This document shows, one piece after another, positions 23,712 to 36,683 of a stretch of DNA of 64,000 bases. This stretch comes from Anthopleura xanthogrammica (lineage: Eukaryota; Cnidaria; Anthozoa; Actiniaria; Actiniidae). Below the pieces are notes generated by a model, which was given only the letters and a program-made list of their open reading frames with translations, was not told the origin of the DNA and did not search any database. Where the stretch lies: assembly GCA_964019055.1 (NCBI GenBank), contig OZ025218.1, positions 5,027,259 to 5,091,258 of the forward strand, written 5' to 3'. Within the stretch, counting starts at the first letter, position 1. Each line of letters opens with the position of its first letter. The translations under genes were made by a program, and so were the position numbers.

Positions 23712-24826
23712 ATATTAGTAGTTTTAGTAGTAGTAGAAGTAGTAGTAGTAGTGGTGGTATGAGTAGTGATAGTAGCAGCGGTAGTGGTATAGTGGTGGAG
23801 GAAACAATGGAATTTAAAATTATCTAATACTATGCCAAACCTCTATAGTAATGGTACGTAGTGAAAAAGGTACTATACTTTTTAAAAAGACTTACTCACC
23901 CATGTTTTCAATTGTCTTCTTCTTTCTTTTGAACCTAAACTAGAGCAAAAGTATTCAGATAAAAAAACGTTTAAGTAAAAGCAAGCAACATTTCTTCTGA
24001 AGATCAGATTTAGTCACGCAATTATTTTAAGTTGCTATCACGCGCACACATTTTAAAAATGGCTATTGCATGTTAGTGGAGCTCGAGTTTTATGGCTTGC
24101 CAGTTGATCTACGTACGAGAATGGAATCAGGCCAAGAACGGTGGTATATGTTACGGGAAGAAAGATCCTTATGGAATCCATACAAACTTTCTTGTATAGA
24201 AACGATCACACCAATTTGAAATAAATCATTAACATGTATTGTTCTGAAATTATAAATAAAAAGCCTATGCAAAAATACAAGTAACAAAATAAATACTGTG
24301 TACGTGCAGTAGTTAAAGGAATTCCACTTTCGAGTTAACCATTGCCATACTTAGGTCACTGACAGGATGAGAAAAAGCATATAAAGTTCCACATACACAA
24401 GTACTGATGGTCTTTCTTACATGAACGGTCCATTCCCAAACTCATCAGTTCGGTCACATCGAAGAAACAGCGCTCAAGAAAATCGTTTTAAACTCATCTA
24501 AACAAAGACATCTTATTTTTGATCGATAAAAATATGGTATTTCAAAGAAATGCTACAAAATATTGATGACTCCCGTACGAGTAGAAAATGCAAGTCTGCG
24601 TACTGGTGCCCTACGAATAGCCACTGTATAAAAATATAAATTGCCTTCAAAATAGTCGAGTATTTTAAGTTATAACGATACGATTGAATAAATAGCTAAG
24701 TATACATCTAAACTAGAAGTTGTTTGTAATTCTACTTACATGTAGAATTCCTCGTGAATTCCTCAGTTTTTCTTCGAACTCGTAGCTGATTTGCTTTGGC
24801 TTCTTTGCTTGTTTGTGTTGAGTCAT
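22441..24826 (-). CDS. Tentative three-exon gene for a 60-aa basic protein
   Basis: Exons are 24826-24740 (ATG to a GTAAGT donor, phase 0), 23939-23900 (acceptor CTCTAG, donor GTGAGT, phase 1) and 22496-22441 (acceptor TTTTAG, stop TAA). They join to exactly 61 codons. The product is rich in Lys and Glu with no signal peptide or membrane segment. It starts MTQHKQAKKPKQ, has a central FKRKKKT cluster that could act as a nuclear localisation signal, and ends in a helix-like KQLQKDDLEAVKARL. I do not recognise the family. The case rests on three consensus splice pairs and matching phase; the small exons leave room for chance. The introns contain the GTGGTA array's right flank, a foldback and the GTA array. 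Confidence 0.45.
22960..23165. repeat. Foldback element with GTCTTGAGAAAGACTG arms
   Basis: Left GGGTGAGTGTAGTCTTGAGAAAGACTGTTG (22998 onward) is matched by the complement near 23105-23140. Outer flanks GAGTGAGTAA and TTACTCACTC also pair. No ORF is present. It lies inside an intron of the tentative small gene. Confidence 0.8.
23345..23760. repeat. (GTA)n trinucleotide array
   Basis: About 400 bp of AGT/GTA units, broken by short GTAACA, TATA and GCA interruptions. It creates long spurious poly-Val and poly-Thr frames. Confidence 0.95.
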
Positions 24827-25743
24827 GCAACGGAGTACAGATTGAATTTCTAATTTACAACTGAAAATGATAATGAGGTCACGCTCTCAGTAAGGAAGCC
24901 CAAAAAACATAAACAGTGACTCGAGCAAGGTCTAAAATTCCATTTCAACCCTTATTAAATAGGGGAGTTTTTATGTTGTTTTTTTTATTATAAACAAAAT
25001 GATTTTCCATGTTCATAAAAACTTTGCAGTGTCTATTTACTCATTTTAATTAAAATTATTCATTAAAAACAAAATGTGACAGAAATTCTTTTTCTTTTTA
25101 CCATTTACTTCAAAACGGCTCTTAACTGTCATTGAACCTTATGCCACCCAAAAACTCGCCGGTTACAAAACGATCAGGAGACTGGAACCGAGTTTTTTTT
25201 CAAATTTGAAAGAACACAAAAATTGAAAATTTGATCAAGTTTGGGCAAATAATTAATTGAAAAGAAATAACGATATTTGAAAAATGTCTCAAAAGAAATT
25301 ATAAAAAGAATCATAATATGATGGTTGGAGGACGTCTTGGAGGACACCAACATTTCTTTGTAATTTTGACGGTGTGTTTTAACGCTCATAACATTCTGGA
25401 ACTTGACCATTAAGCTTTTTGTATGTTGCTCTTTCGTGTGATGGTGTATTTTTTTCTGGATCCTTAATAATAAATGATCCGAACAGTCCCTTGCCTGTTT
25501 TAACTATTTTGGTACCGGCGACATTAAATGCCCTCCTTTATTTGGAGGTTATCCCTTTTCAATGAATATTGTCATGCTAAATAAAATAAGATTGTTCTTA
25601 ACATACTGTTTTTCTAATTTTTATTATTTTTGTTGCATATAAATATAAATTTTATACTAAAATTTGAAAAATACGAGAATATTGAAGATGAAATCTTCAA
25701 ATATACTCAAGAAATGGCTTTATACTTATTTACTTTTAAACTT

Positions 25744-25988
25744 CAATAGCCAATGTGCATGAGCTCGAAATTCTAGCACAAAGCATGATGGGAAAGTGAG
25801 TTTTTTGACTCCTCTAAAAAGTCATCTGATAATTTTTCCTTCGACATTTTCTATGGAAATAAAAGGATTTCAGCAGACGAAAATAACAGAGTAATTTTTT
25901 CTGATAGTTCCTTTGATTTCCCTGTTACATTTTTAAAGAACTCACTTTCCCAGAGTGCTTTGTGAGCTTTGATGCACATTGCCTATTC
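25744..25988. repeat. MITE-like element, copy 1 of a two-copy family
   Basis: Left end CAATAGCCAATGTGCATGAG through AAAGCATGATGGGAAAGTGAG pairs imperfectly with CTCACTTTCCCAGAGTGCTTTGTGAG through TGATGCACATTGCC at the right. The left half recurs at 39278-39410. Confidence 0.75.
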
Positions 25989-26105
25989 AGTTATGGAAAA
26001 ACACGGTGCCAGCTTTATAGCCAAAGGGTCCGCGCGAGAATCACTGTTGGTAACATGACACACTTATGAACCAACCCATAAAAAAAGCAAGTACTTTCGC
26101 CTCAA

Positions 26106-26164
26106 GAGCCTGCGTTACTTCTGGTCAGCATTATCTTCAATGCTGGCCCTGAGGAGCGCAGGCT
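26106..26164. repeat. Short palindromic element with AGCCTGCG ends
   Basis: AGCCTGCGTTACTTCTGGTC at the left and GAGGAGCGCAGGCT at the right form an imperfect stem, with GCCAGCATTGAAGAT pairing within. It is a member of the small AGCCTGCG family also seen at 54737-54786 and 57933-57990. Confidence 0.6.
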
Positions 26165-26302
26165 CAAGTGAACAAGATTGTGTTTGACCAATCACTGATT
26201 AATATTTGATTAACAATCAACTCAATGGTAAGCTTTTCCCCGGTTTTCGATTCATCCTAGGTATACCAATTTGAATTGGTAAACCAGGCATTTTCTAAAA
26301 AG

Positions 26303-26592
26303 CCATTTTAATAGCTGTTATTACAGTTGAGCCCGCAATATGATATCCTTTTGCTTTAATAATCATACAAGTGAGGCTATACACTACTTTGCTAATACAA
26401 ATTCCAGTTTACTCAGGGGGCAAAATGGTGTTGCACGGCCACATTTTGTCTCATTAATTCAACAAATTTGCTCCCTGAGTAAACTGGAACGAGAGAAAAT
26501 TTGTATTAGCAAAGTAGTGTATCGGGTCGATACAATGATTGTTGTCTCATTTGCATCTGATTTGCACGCATCCGTAATAACAGCTATTCTAA
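26303..26592. repeat. Foldback element with nested palindrome
   Basis: Outer ends AATAGCTGTTATTA and TAATAACAGCTATT are complements. An inner pair of about 45 bp (ATACACTACTTTGCTAATAC at 26379 and its complement ending at 26522) encloses the centre. No gene. Confidence 0.85.
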
Positions 26593-27347
26593 TTGTACGT
26601 ATTCCAATAAATGGATTTTACCCTTCCTGTGTCCAAAAAAAAACTGTTAACGAGTTTTCAGAATTTCATTCAGGAAGTTTCGTTACCAGTCCCTCGCTAA
26701 AAATTGGAAAGAGAATTAATTAGCATCCACCCATATTAACGACTTCTTTTTCCGATACTTCGGAAAAACTAATCTACATAATTGAAATACTTTAGGTTCA
26801 GTCCAGAGATGTAGACCAACTGGAACATTATACATTAGATCGAGCGAAACATAAGAAATGTTAAATAATGCCCCTTAATCCCACTTTCAATGTTGCCTAA
26901 AAACCTCGTACTATACATTGTAAACTATGAAAATATCCCATATAGTGCTCTTATAAACAACATACTACTAAAAATTAGACGAGCTGCGATTGGTTCAATG
27001 TCGAACCAATTACAGACCAAGACCCGGCAGTTAGACTGACTTCCAAATAAGGAAAAGGCCGCCAAAATGCATAAAAATAGAATGACTTCGAACTAGTTGA
27101 TATGTAGTTAGCCGACCATTCACCAACAAGGTTTTTTTCTGCGCTCGTACCATACTAGATCGAGTACTTAATAGATGGTTGATTTCAAGTCGTTTTTCCA
27201 AAATGGCCGCTTTTAAACTTATATTACATTTTCAGTAGCAGTTCGTCTAGAATATGAGACTAGCTACAGGTATACCCTATGTTCTGACCCCACCCTGGAT
27301 CGATTAAGGTAAGAGTCTGTAGAATTTACTACCCTGATCCGGGGGGA

Positions 27348-30300
27348 TCAGTTCTTACAGTATACCCCAATACCCTTGATCTCTGTTATGTCATAAAGTA
27401 CTCTATCTGCGTAATAATTAGCACGTCCAAGTGGGATATTTTTCTTGAAGATCTGGTTAAAGGCCTGGAAAAACAAGAGGTCGTTATTAATAAAAAGCAA
27501 CACTGCATGGTAAGTTAGTACAACTAAGACATTTTTTTCTTTCTTATGTTCTTATCTTCTAGCACTTCGGCCTTTTTCACAAATAAACTGTCGCACCCTC
27601 CCCCCGTCTACTGACCCACTTCCACCCCTCACGCAGCCCTAAGTGTCTGTAGTAAAACATAGTCCTGTCCACATATTTCATTGATCATAATTCCCCGCCA
27701 AAAATACCGCGCGTACTTACCAACCCTCCCCTCCCTTAATAACATATTGTGGATAATCATATTATCTCCCCTATCTCTCCTTTGTCCTTATTCTGACGAT
27801 TCCCTATAGCTATCCTCCTCGTCGTGCCCCCACCCCCCCCCCCCCCCCAACCCCTCAACACCAATAGTGTCCGGATTCACTCCTTCTCCCTTTTCGCTCG
27901 TGCTCACCTTTCTCATGTGCAATATTCTTTGTACCACACTCAACGCCTTGCCAGCCTTCTTGGCCGGTATGTTGTTACTTTCAAATAATCCATCAAAAGC
28001 TTTGAACAGGTTGGCAAGGAAACGATTAACACCCTCTCCGCCAAGGGACTGGATTCTAGTGTCCATGCCCGTGACCCAGGCCTTGACACTAATAAGGTCT
28101 TGTCGCTTTATTGCCTTAGTGCTCTTGTCCATCCACTTGCGAACACCTGAAAAATACCGGGAACAAAGATATTGGTATTTGATTGGACAAGGAGAACAAG
28201 GAACAAGAACCAATCAGAGACAGCCATCCCTTGCAATGTGCCAAGAGCGCATGCGCGCAGTTTCGGATCATTTCCTCTTCGCCTAGCTAGTTGTAAAGAA
28301 TGTATTGAGTATTTCATCTTTTGATATTCATTTATTCTGTATATGAATACTTGACTAATAATTACCATCACTGAGGAAGTTCAAGCTTCGTTCAATCTTG
28401 ACCATCTGATCTTCTGTTCCTGACACTAGTTTGGCTGGAAATGCAATCAAAAAAATCAATTTAAAAAACCCTCTTAGTTTTGCTAGTTGGTTATAAAAAG
28501 AACCTGTTCTGTCAATATGCTGGCTCACGGACTCAGTATGTGGGCTGGATGCTCCTAGTAATGGTCTCCTGATCTGGGAAAATGCTGACTCACAGACCTA
28601 GTATTGGAGATGCATGCTCCTAGTAATGGTCTCCAGCTGGTCTAGGAATATGCTGACTCACAGAGCCAGTATGGGAGACGCTCCTTACGTAAGTGATATT
28701 GACATCACCCCCCCCCCCCTCTCCCCCTTGCCCCCCTCGCTACGCCACTGTGTAGACTTCAAAAATACCGGCTCACAGTTATGATGGGGATGTGGATGTT
28801 TTAAACATCTAAATAACTAATAACGCTCGTTCAAGAAGGTAGAACAATAGATTCATTCTTCTAGCCATTTCTTGGTTCAGTACCTGATGTCTCAAGCTGC
28901 TTGGTAACTCTCCTGAGTTTTCTCCTGAAGGTATCCTTCTCCTTAGCAAACAGATACCTCTCGTACATGTAGGTGCTGTACATTTTCTTCACAGTCTTCA
29001 TCATGTCACGGCAGATGTTTAGCAGCTGATGGTAGATCTTACACCGTCCTTTCTTGGACCCTAAATACAAAAAACAAATATATGAGTTTGCAATGAATAT
29101 AAAGGGGTGCTCCAATAGAGTGGGTTGCGGGAATAGCTATTACAACCACCTCTCGAGTTTTATTGTAAATAGGAAGCAATACACCCCTTGCAGCACTTTG
29201 GAATGCAATTCAATTTGGAGGAAAAAACAATAGGTTTCCAATTCTCAGGAGATTGAAGTTATTTTGTTTTTGCCTCAAAATTGATCGAGCGCATTTTTTC
29301 GTGCGCGCGCCGACCTCAGCAAGGTTAACGTCCTCGATACGCTGCCATTTGCAGCGTTTTAACGTCCTGTCGAGTTCGTCAACCACGTTGATGACGGCGC
29401 ACATGAAACAATGTCGCGTCTTTAATGTCGCGTCTTGATACTAAATCAGTTCTCTATTAACCCTAATGTTAGCTATCAATTGCAAAACACTGAAGCAAAA
29501 CAAAAAAAGCAAACTACAAACTCTAACTGGTTGACTAAGATACCATGGACAGCCTCAATTGCCCTCGAGAATTTTAAATTTGTGCCTATCTTCAAAGATG
29601 CCACTATTCAACTCACGCATGCGCAGAAGACTTCTACCCACGTCAAAGGAATCTGGGCCCGAGGGAAGATATAGATATGTTTACTATGCATCTACCTGGT
29701 ATTTTCCATTTTCTCTTCAGTGTAGCTTTGCCCATAGCAGGATGGTTCGGCATGGGTTTAGCCTCGTCTTGTAAAGGGTTGTGTTCACGGATGAGGTCCC
29801 AGAAAGGTTCGATTCTTTCATGGGATCTCTCTTTCTCTTCGTTTACTGATCTCCTTGATCTCTTATGTGAAGCTTCCAACTGAAAAAAAATTATTATTTA
29901 TTTATTATTATTGCATATTTGATAGTACATTGATTGATAGACAAGATTGACCGAGAGAGAGGGCATAAGAGATGTACACGACTTCTGAGACTACGGTCAA
30001 CTGTCTTCGAATGACTGACCGCTGTCGTAAGCGACCAACTCTAGTAAGCGACTTCTTACTCCTGGCCCCTCTAGCTTACGAGAGAGTTAACTGTATTTGA
30101 GCTTCTTTTATATAATTTATAGAACAATTCACAAATATAATTTTCAATACAGTGTCCCTCTATTGCACGGATCCCTTTAATGGACACCGCGTATTAAGTG
30201 GAAAATAAGGGCCAAAGCCTATAAAGTGTCCTCTTAATAGAGGTACAACTTTTAATTATTCTTGGGGCGCATGTGACGTCATAGCCACCATGTTGGCTGA

Positions 30301-33300
30301 CTTGAGCAAAATATTTGGTCTTGGCGTCTTTTGTTATGTCAACCAACATGGCTGCCACGTCTGATCGAGTTTTGTCCAGTTTTATTTTCATGGGAAGGGA
30401 TGTACGCCATCAATTAATAAGAATGGTACTCAAGGATCTTCTGAGAACGGCTCTTCACAAAAAATTAATGCTATCCCAGTACGACTTCTAACTCTCTTTT
30501 TTTTGGTATTCCTTGGGAAGACAATTCTAAAGACAAGACATCCAGCATAAACAGGTCAAGCTATAGAAAATTCAGGCAAAGATCGATGTGCCCCACTTAT
30601 GAAACCTTTACAAAACCACTTGATGTACAAATAAATACACATACTTCAATCTCACCTCAAATTCTGCGTCTTGTGCTTCAAAATTAGCACCAGGCTCCCT
30701 CTCCTCGCTCAATAAGCTTCGTCTATGCCTGACACCATTAACATCCGGGAAAATGATATTTGCTACAAAGTGCGCGACATTGGGGACTAGATCTTTATTC
30801 AGACATGTTTTGAGATTATACGATTTCTCGTTAGTGGATCCCATCATTGTCAAATTCACCAGCATATTTATGCAACTGGATGCCAACGATTCAAGTGGCT
30901 CTTTGAAGCAGATACTTTTGATGTTAAATAACTTTTCAAGGCCAAAGTCTTTGATTGCTTTCGATGCTTCTATCCCGGTCACAGAGTCCCTGTCGATAAG
31001 AGACAATGCTTTCCCTGCAGCATCGAGAACAGCTTTGGTTTTGCCTTTAGAGAACTCAGCGTCGAAGAGATTTTTGGTGATGTGGTCTACACGCTTTTTC
31101 TGGTCCGTTAAGATATCCTAGTAGAATATTAGATAAAAATAAATATGGATCATCATCATCCGATGAGATATTGTCAAATGCAGATACACATAATTCAAGC
31201 GCAAGTGTAGACACGTATGCTGTTTGAATTTTTCAGCAGAACTTATTTTTGATACTGCAGCAGTGGCGTAGCGAGGACCCAGGATCTGAGGGGCCACAAC
31301 TAGAATAAAAACTAATTACCAAAAACTCGGGGGGGGGGGGGGCACGTGCCCGCCCCCTCTCCCTACGCCAGTGGCATTGAATTCATATACATCAAAGAAA
31401 AAAGGCTCGATCCGAAAATTTTAGGGGTGGCGACCGCCTCCTCCCCCCCTGCCCCCCTCGCCCATCCCTCGCTACGCCACTGTACTGCAGGCTCTTTAAA
31501 ATACGCACGACTCGTTAAAATCCAGTAGTGTTCAATAACCAATACGCTCTATTCACTGGTATTTTTATCAACGTTTTAGGACGGCAGCACTAACCTTTGC
31601 ATCCTCGTAGTTCCCTTCTGCCACCTTCCTGATGTGTTGACAACCATGGTTCTTGGCTACGCACACAGGATCCCCAGTTGTATAGCAACATTTGTTCCAG
31701 GCAGGGCATTCAACACAGTTACCAAACACGTCACGTGAACAACACCGATTCCAGTCAGGGCACCCGATGCATGCTGGGAAGGGAAATGTTTACCATTATC
31801 AAAAACAAGTCTTATTAAACACCTTGAAATTCTTGTAGGAGAGAGGGAAAAAACAGGGAGGAAAGGTGGGAAGAGATGGATGGACAGACAGATCAATAGA
31901 CGGATGTACAAAATGAATGGGATGGGTATATAAATGTTGCAAGCTTATCAGATCGTATCCTGAAACAAACTCTGGGCTGATCGACATCAGGGCACGGCTA
32001 AAACAGATCGAATTGGAATTTAACCTGCTATGTTTGAGGAGGGATAAAAACCCTAGAATCAAAGGAGAGACCTAACAAACCCGACACGAGTGAAAAATGC
32101 ACTGCACATGCTCGGAAGCTCTTCGTGTTTACAAAGAAAACTATTGGAGATTTACCGGCGTTTAGTAAATCTTTAAAGTTAAGACCGTTCGTGGAAAGTT
32201 ATTGCTTATTTTTCCCTGACACATTACTTTAGTTGTCTTCTTTCCCTGGTCAAATAATACAAGAAAAATTCGCATAATACAAGACATGTAAATCTCCAAT
32301 GGTTTTCTTCGTAAACACGACTCGTCTATGAATTTTCTGCCGAACTTCCGAGCATGCGCAGTGCGTTTTTCACCCGAGTCAACGAACCCTATACTCACGT
32401 GTGATGCCGAGTCCAGGAATCGAACCAGAGACCCCAGAGATGAGAGAAGAGTGTATGATTATCATCTCTTAGTACAACAAAAAGTAAAATAACACTATCA
32501 TAAAAACCTACATTTTTTGCAGTGTCCCAGGTGGCAGCTGTTGTTATACTTCTCCTCGGATTTCCACACTTCTTTTTCTCTTTTTCTAAACAAGGTTTTC
32601 TGCTCCTCTAGTTTCTCTCGATACGTCGTCTCACTGTCTGTTGCCTTGCGGTAATATACCTTGGCTTCTTTAAGGTTGTCCTGCGCTTGCCCAATAAACG
32701 TATCCGCTTCGTCTGCTACATCCTTCAGTATTTTCTGTGTTGCCATGGTAACATTGGTTTTGATACTTTCTAGGCATCCGTATGCCTTAAATTGTGAAGA
32801 AATGTGAGATTCAGTACATATAACAATAGCTAGAAAAGTTTAATTTTTGTCATTGAAGCTCATTAAGGGGTTTTCTCCCTTATCGGCCCAAAAGTTCCAA
32901 GATTTGTCATCCTACAGGTTTCAATTATCGATCCCTTGTCTATTTTGCCTGTTATCTCTAATCACTAAACCCCCTAACAGGGCATTTTTGTTTTGATTAA
33001 TTTAACATGCGAGTTGAACAAAACGCTGAATATGAAATATGTGATTTGGATATTAATCATGGTACTCGAATCGAGCCTCGCTCTGTTATTTGTCACTTAA
33101 TCAACTATTACGCGCACACAACTCCGAGCCTAGCATGACTAGAAAGTCCCTATTTCCCACCAGACTCAGTCGAATACTGTAGTTGGGGAAGAGAGGAGTA
33201 GGGGGCACACGGAGGGTGTACAGCAAGCAACAAAGAAACAGAGTCTATTCACTGGTTTCTTAATTATTCTCGCTTTTGAAAGCATTTTAATTTGCACAAG

Positions 33301-36300
33301 CATTTTAATTTGCACAAGAGCTGATTATCCCTTTACTGTACACGAACTGAAACTATTGTGTTTATGCAAAGTGCCCCTCAAATTTGATGCAAATGAGCCG
33401 AATTGAAATGCTCCGTGTGTCGGAGCTGTCCAGCTGTACTGGTAATAACATTGGATCCATGGAGGACGGCTTAATTTTTTGAAATAGGTATTCATGATCA
33501 GCGATAACAATTCCACTACTTACCAAGAATTCTGCATCTTCAGATGAGCTGAGTACGTCATTGGACGATATCAAAAGTCCAACCTCACTGGTGTTAAAAA
33601 GCTTGCCATATATGGGAAAACCCGTGCCGTCATCAGTGACGTCAATGTTGACCGGTTTCGATATCCCAAAAGCCTTTGCATAGCCAATCAATTTGACTTT
33701 GGATTCTTGTGGAGTGACCTCGATGTGGAGTTTTGGGCCTCCTGTAGATTTTGCTAGGTCTTTCTGGAGTACGACATTCCCTTCAGAGATTACAAATGGA
33801 CTTTTGCTGTTATCTGTATCAATGAACAAGGTCTTCGAGTCTTTCATTTTCAAGATAGCATCGAAGTCCTTATCAAAGATGTGCATTGGGCCCGTAACGA
33901 AGAAGTTGGTGTTGTTATCAATGGCTGGATCATAGATAGCCATAAATCCTTCAGGGAATTCAGCATTACTCAAAACCCTTGGGATACTAGCATTAGTCAT
34001 CTCTAAGGCACCAATCAGTTCTTCGATCCTCAGATGTTCAAATTTAGCTTCAAAGCGGCTCACTTCCGGTCTTGTGGGCTGATATGTGATGACAGCATCC
34101 GCTGACCTCAAAGTTTTGCTTTCAACGCTTCCGAGGTTCATGCGTCCAGTGATACGTAAGTCCTTCAATGGCAGTAGCTTGAGAATAGGGGTGCTTATTG
34201 CTAGGTTATCGAGTCTAATAATTCCACCTTTGAATACTCGATGTAGAGTGTCATCACTCTCCATATCCAGAAGCACGTTGGCGTCTGCAAAGTTTAACGA
34301 CCCTGTAAACGACAACCTCTCTTTTGGGAGAGTCATTTTACTGTGTACAACAAACGAGGATTCCTGCCCGATGGTAAAATCTAACGTGTTGTCTGTGAGC
34401 ATCAAGCTCTCTCCTAATGCATAGTTACGATTAATGGATCCTGTCAAGGAGAATCCGTCATGTTTGATAAGACCTTGGATGCGATACCATTCGTCACTCT
34501 CAAGCAAGCTTTGCACGCTCTCACATAGTTTAAACCCTTCACAATCTTCGGGGATTCTAAACAAACCTACTAGTGACATTCCACGTGAGAAAGAAAGCCC
34601 TGCAAGTGTTGGGTTCTCGAAGAGCGAGAGATCCTCTTCAGGAGAGAGAACTAACGATGCATTATCACTGTTTTTCAACATCTTTAAGTTACTTGTATCG
34701 AAACCTGTGAGTGCATCGATCAATGAATTCAAGGGAATCTTGGGGAAAACGAAGCCAACAGCAGTTTTTAGTTTTCCATCCTCCTCATACACGACCGCTT
34801 CGGCCTCTGTTAGCTTTTTTACGCCGGGAAAATGACCTTTTCCCGATACCTGAATAAAGCGTTTCTTCTGATTGAGAGAAAAAGCTGACTTGACCGTCGG
34901 ATGGGTAAACACAAAGTCATTCATTTTGCTGCTCTCGACAATCGCTCTGCTCTCTTCGTCAGGGACAAACGAAAGTCCATACTGCTTCGCAAGCTGTAAC
35001 ACCGACATTTTCTTAGCTGAGCCTTTAAACAAAATCGTCTTTGCTTCTTCTTCTGTCGAGAAGGAAACCTTTGCTACATTTCCACCAAGATTAGAAATGC
35101 CTTCCCCCTCGATGGTCCAGGTATCGAGTTGATCCCCAACATTGTGCTTAAAGATCACATCTATGTTCGATACGTTCATTAACTGAGGAATGGCGGTGAA
35201 TTCTTCTGCGATATGCGAATAAACTGAAAACGTCTCTTGCTGTATATCATAGCTGAACTGATTGATAGAGACTTTGGAAAGGTCAGGGAATCCGTCTGGT
35301 AGCACCGAGACTGGTGTTTTGGGAGAGAGCGCAGCGAGTGTCTGCGAAACGCTGACCTTCTCGTGCTTCCCCGTGAGGAACTTGACGAATGGAGGGTCTA
35401 TTTCGACTGCTACTTGAACCGGTTTTTCATTATCGTTTCCCAGATGAATTGGCAGAAGTAAGGTCAAACCCTTGGAAATCTTAGAGTCTAATTCTTTTGC
35501 TAAGATACCACCACCAAAAGACTTCAATGGTAACTTGTCCACTTCTCCTGTCGAAGCAACGAACCCGAAGTCTGTTTCTGAAGTGCGAAAGAGTCTGGTC
35601 TGTGCAATGAGGTGATTCACGAAGGGGATTTTGAACAAATCATCGCTGACTAACCTCAAGAGCACTCTTGATGGAAGATCTTTTTTGAACTCCAATAGAA
35701 CTGAGAAAACTCCGTCCTTTTCAGGCAGCCTTCTTACGAACACCTTACAGGACTCTGCCTTTGTTCCCTCGATATCTGGTTTTCCAGAAATCATGAATAC
35801 ATAGTCATTGTCCCCTTTGAAGACAGAGTACATCTCTACATTCGACAAGGTAAGGTTTTTAAGGACGGCTAGGCTCATTCCCGCGGACTCAATGCTTTGT
35901 TTTTCAGATATTGATGATGCTATATCGAACACGTTCAAGCGGTCCGCCGCTGCCACCAATGTGTGGTGCTTACCAACCTTGGACTCTTCGATCCTCACTC
36001 TGGCCAACATGTTACCCTGGCTCCATTTACCTGATACAAAAGAAGAAGAACGTTATAACGTACTAGTTAATCTTGTTATCATAAAAACTCGCGTGTAAAT
36101 GGCGAAATTATCCATATGGCGGATTTACGGAAGAGGTACTCCGTTCAGAGCATTTAGGGTTCCCTCGGATTTCATTCTGTTAATTGGTTGGTCGGGTTTG
36201 CTGATTCTTGGTCGGTTTGCATCTTTGTTTGCTCATCCTTCTGTCAATTTGTTGCTTGTTTGTAATTAAAATGTATATTTACTGTTTGTCTGTCTGTCTG

Positions 36301-36351
36301 TTTGTTTTTTGTCTTCCCTACTCTTCTTTCTTCTATCCCTCCTTTCCTGTC

Positions 36352-36446
<95 letters not shown>

Positions 36447-36630
36447 CTCTTTCTTTCTTTCTTTCTTTCTTTCTCTCTCTCGCTCTCTCTTCCCCTCTTT
36501 CTCTCTCTCTCTTTCTTTCTTTCTTTTTTTTTCTTTCTTTCTTTCTTTCGGTCTGTCTGTCTGTCTTTCTTTCTTTCTTTGTTTTTTTTTTCTTTCTTTC
36601 TTTCTTTCGGTCTGTCTTTCTTTCTTTCCT

Positions 36631-36683
<53 letters not shown>

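Larger units (their letters stand above)
24827..27347. other. Intergenic stretch, no gene found
   Basis: No exon was recognised. It contains the foldbacks at 25744-25988, 26106-26164 and 26303-26592. A 127-codon frame at 26340-26723 lies largely inside the last of these and is not taken as a gene. Confidence 0.6.

Noticed and set aside
23174..23762. Poly-Thr and poly-Val frames of 121 and 189 codons
   Set aside because: They are products of the GTA array, not genes.
26340..26723. 127-codon plus-strand frame
   Set aside because: It lies mostly within a foldback element, with no family resemblance or splice context.
33362..36010. An 882-codon minus-strand frame as a stand-alone gene
   Set aside because: It is an internal exon. 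An acceptor at 36031 and a GTAAGT donor at 33523 join it in phase with exons on both sides; the last 54 codons of the frame are intron.
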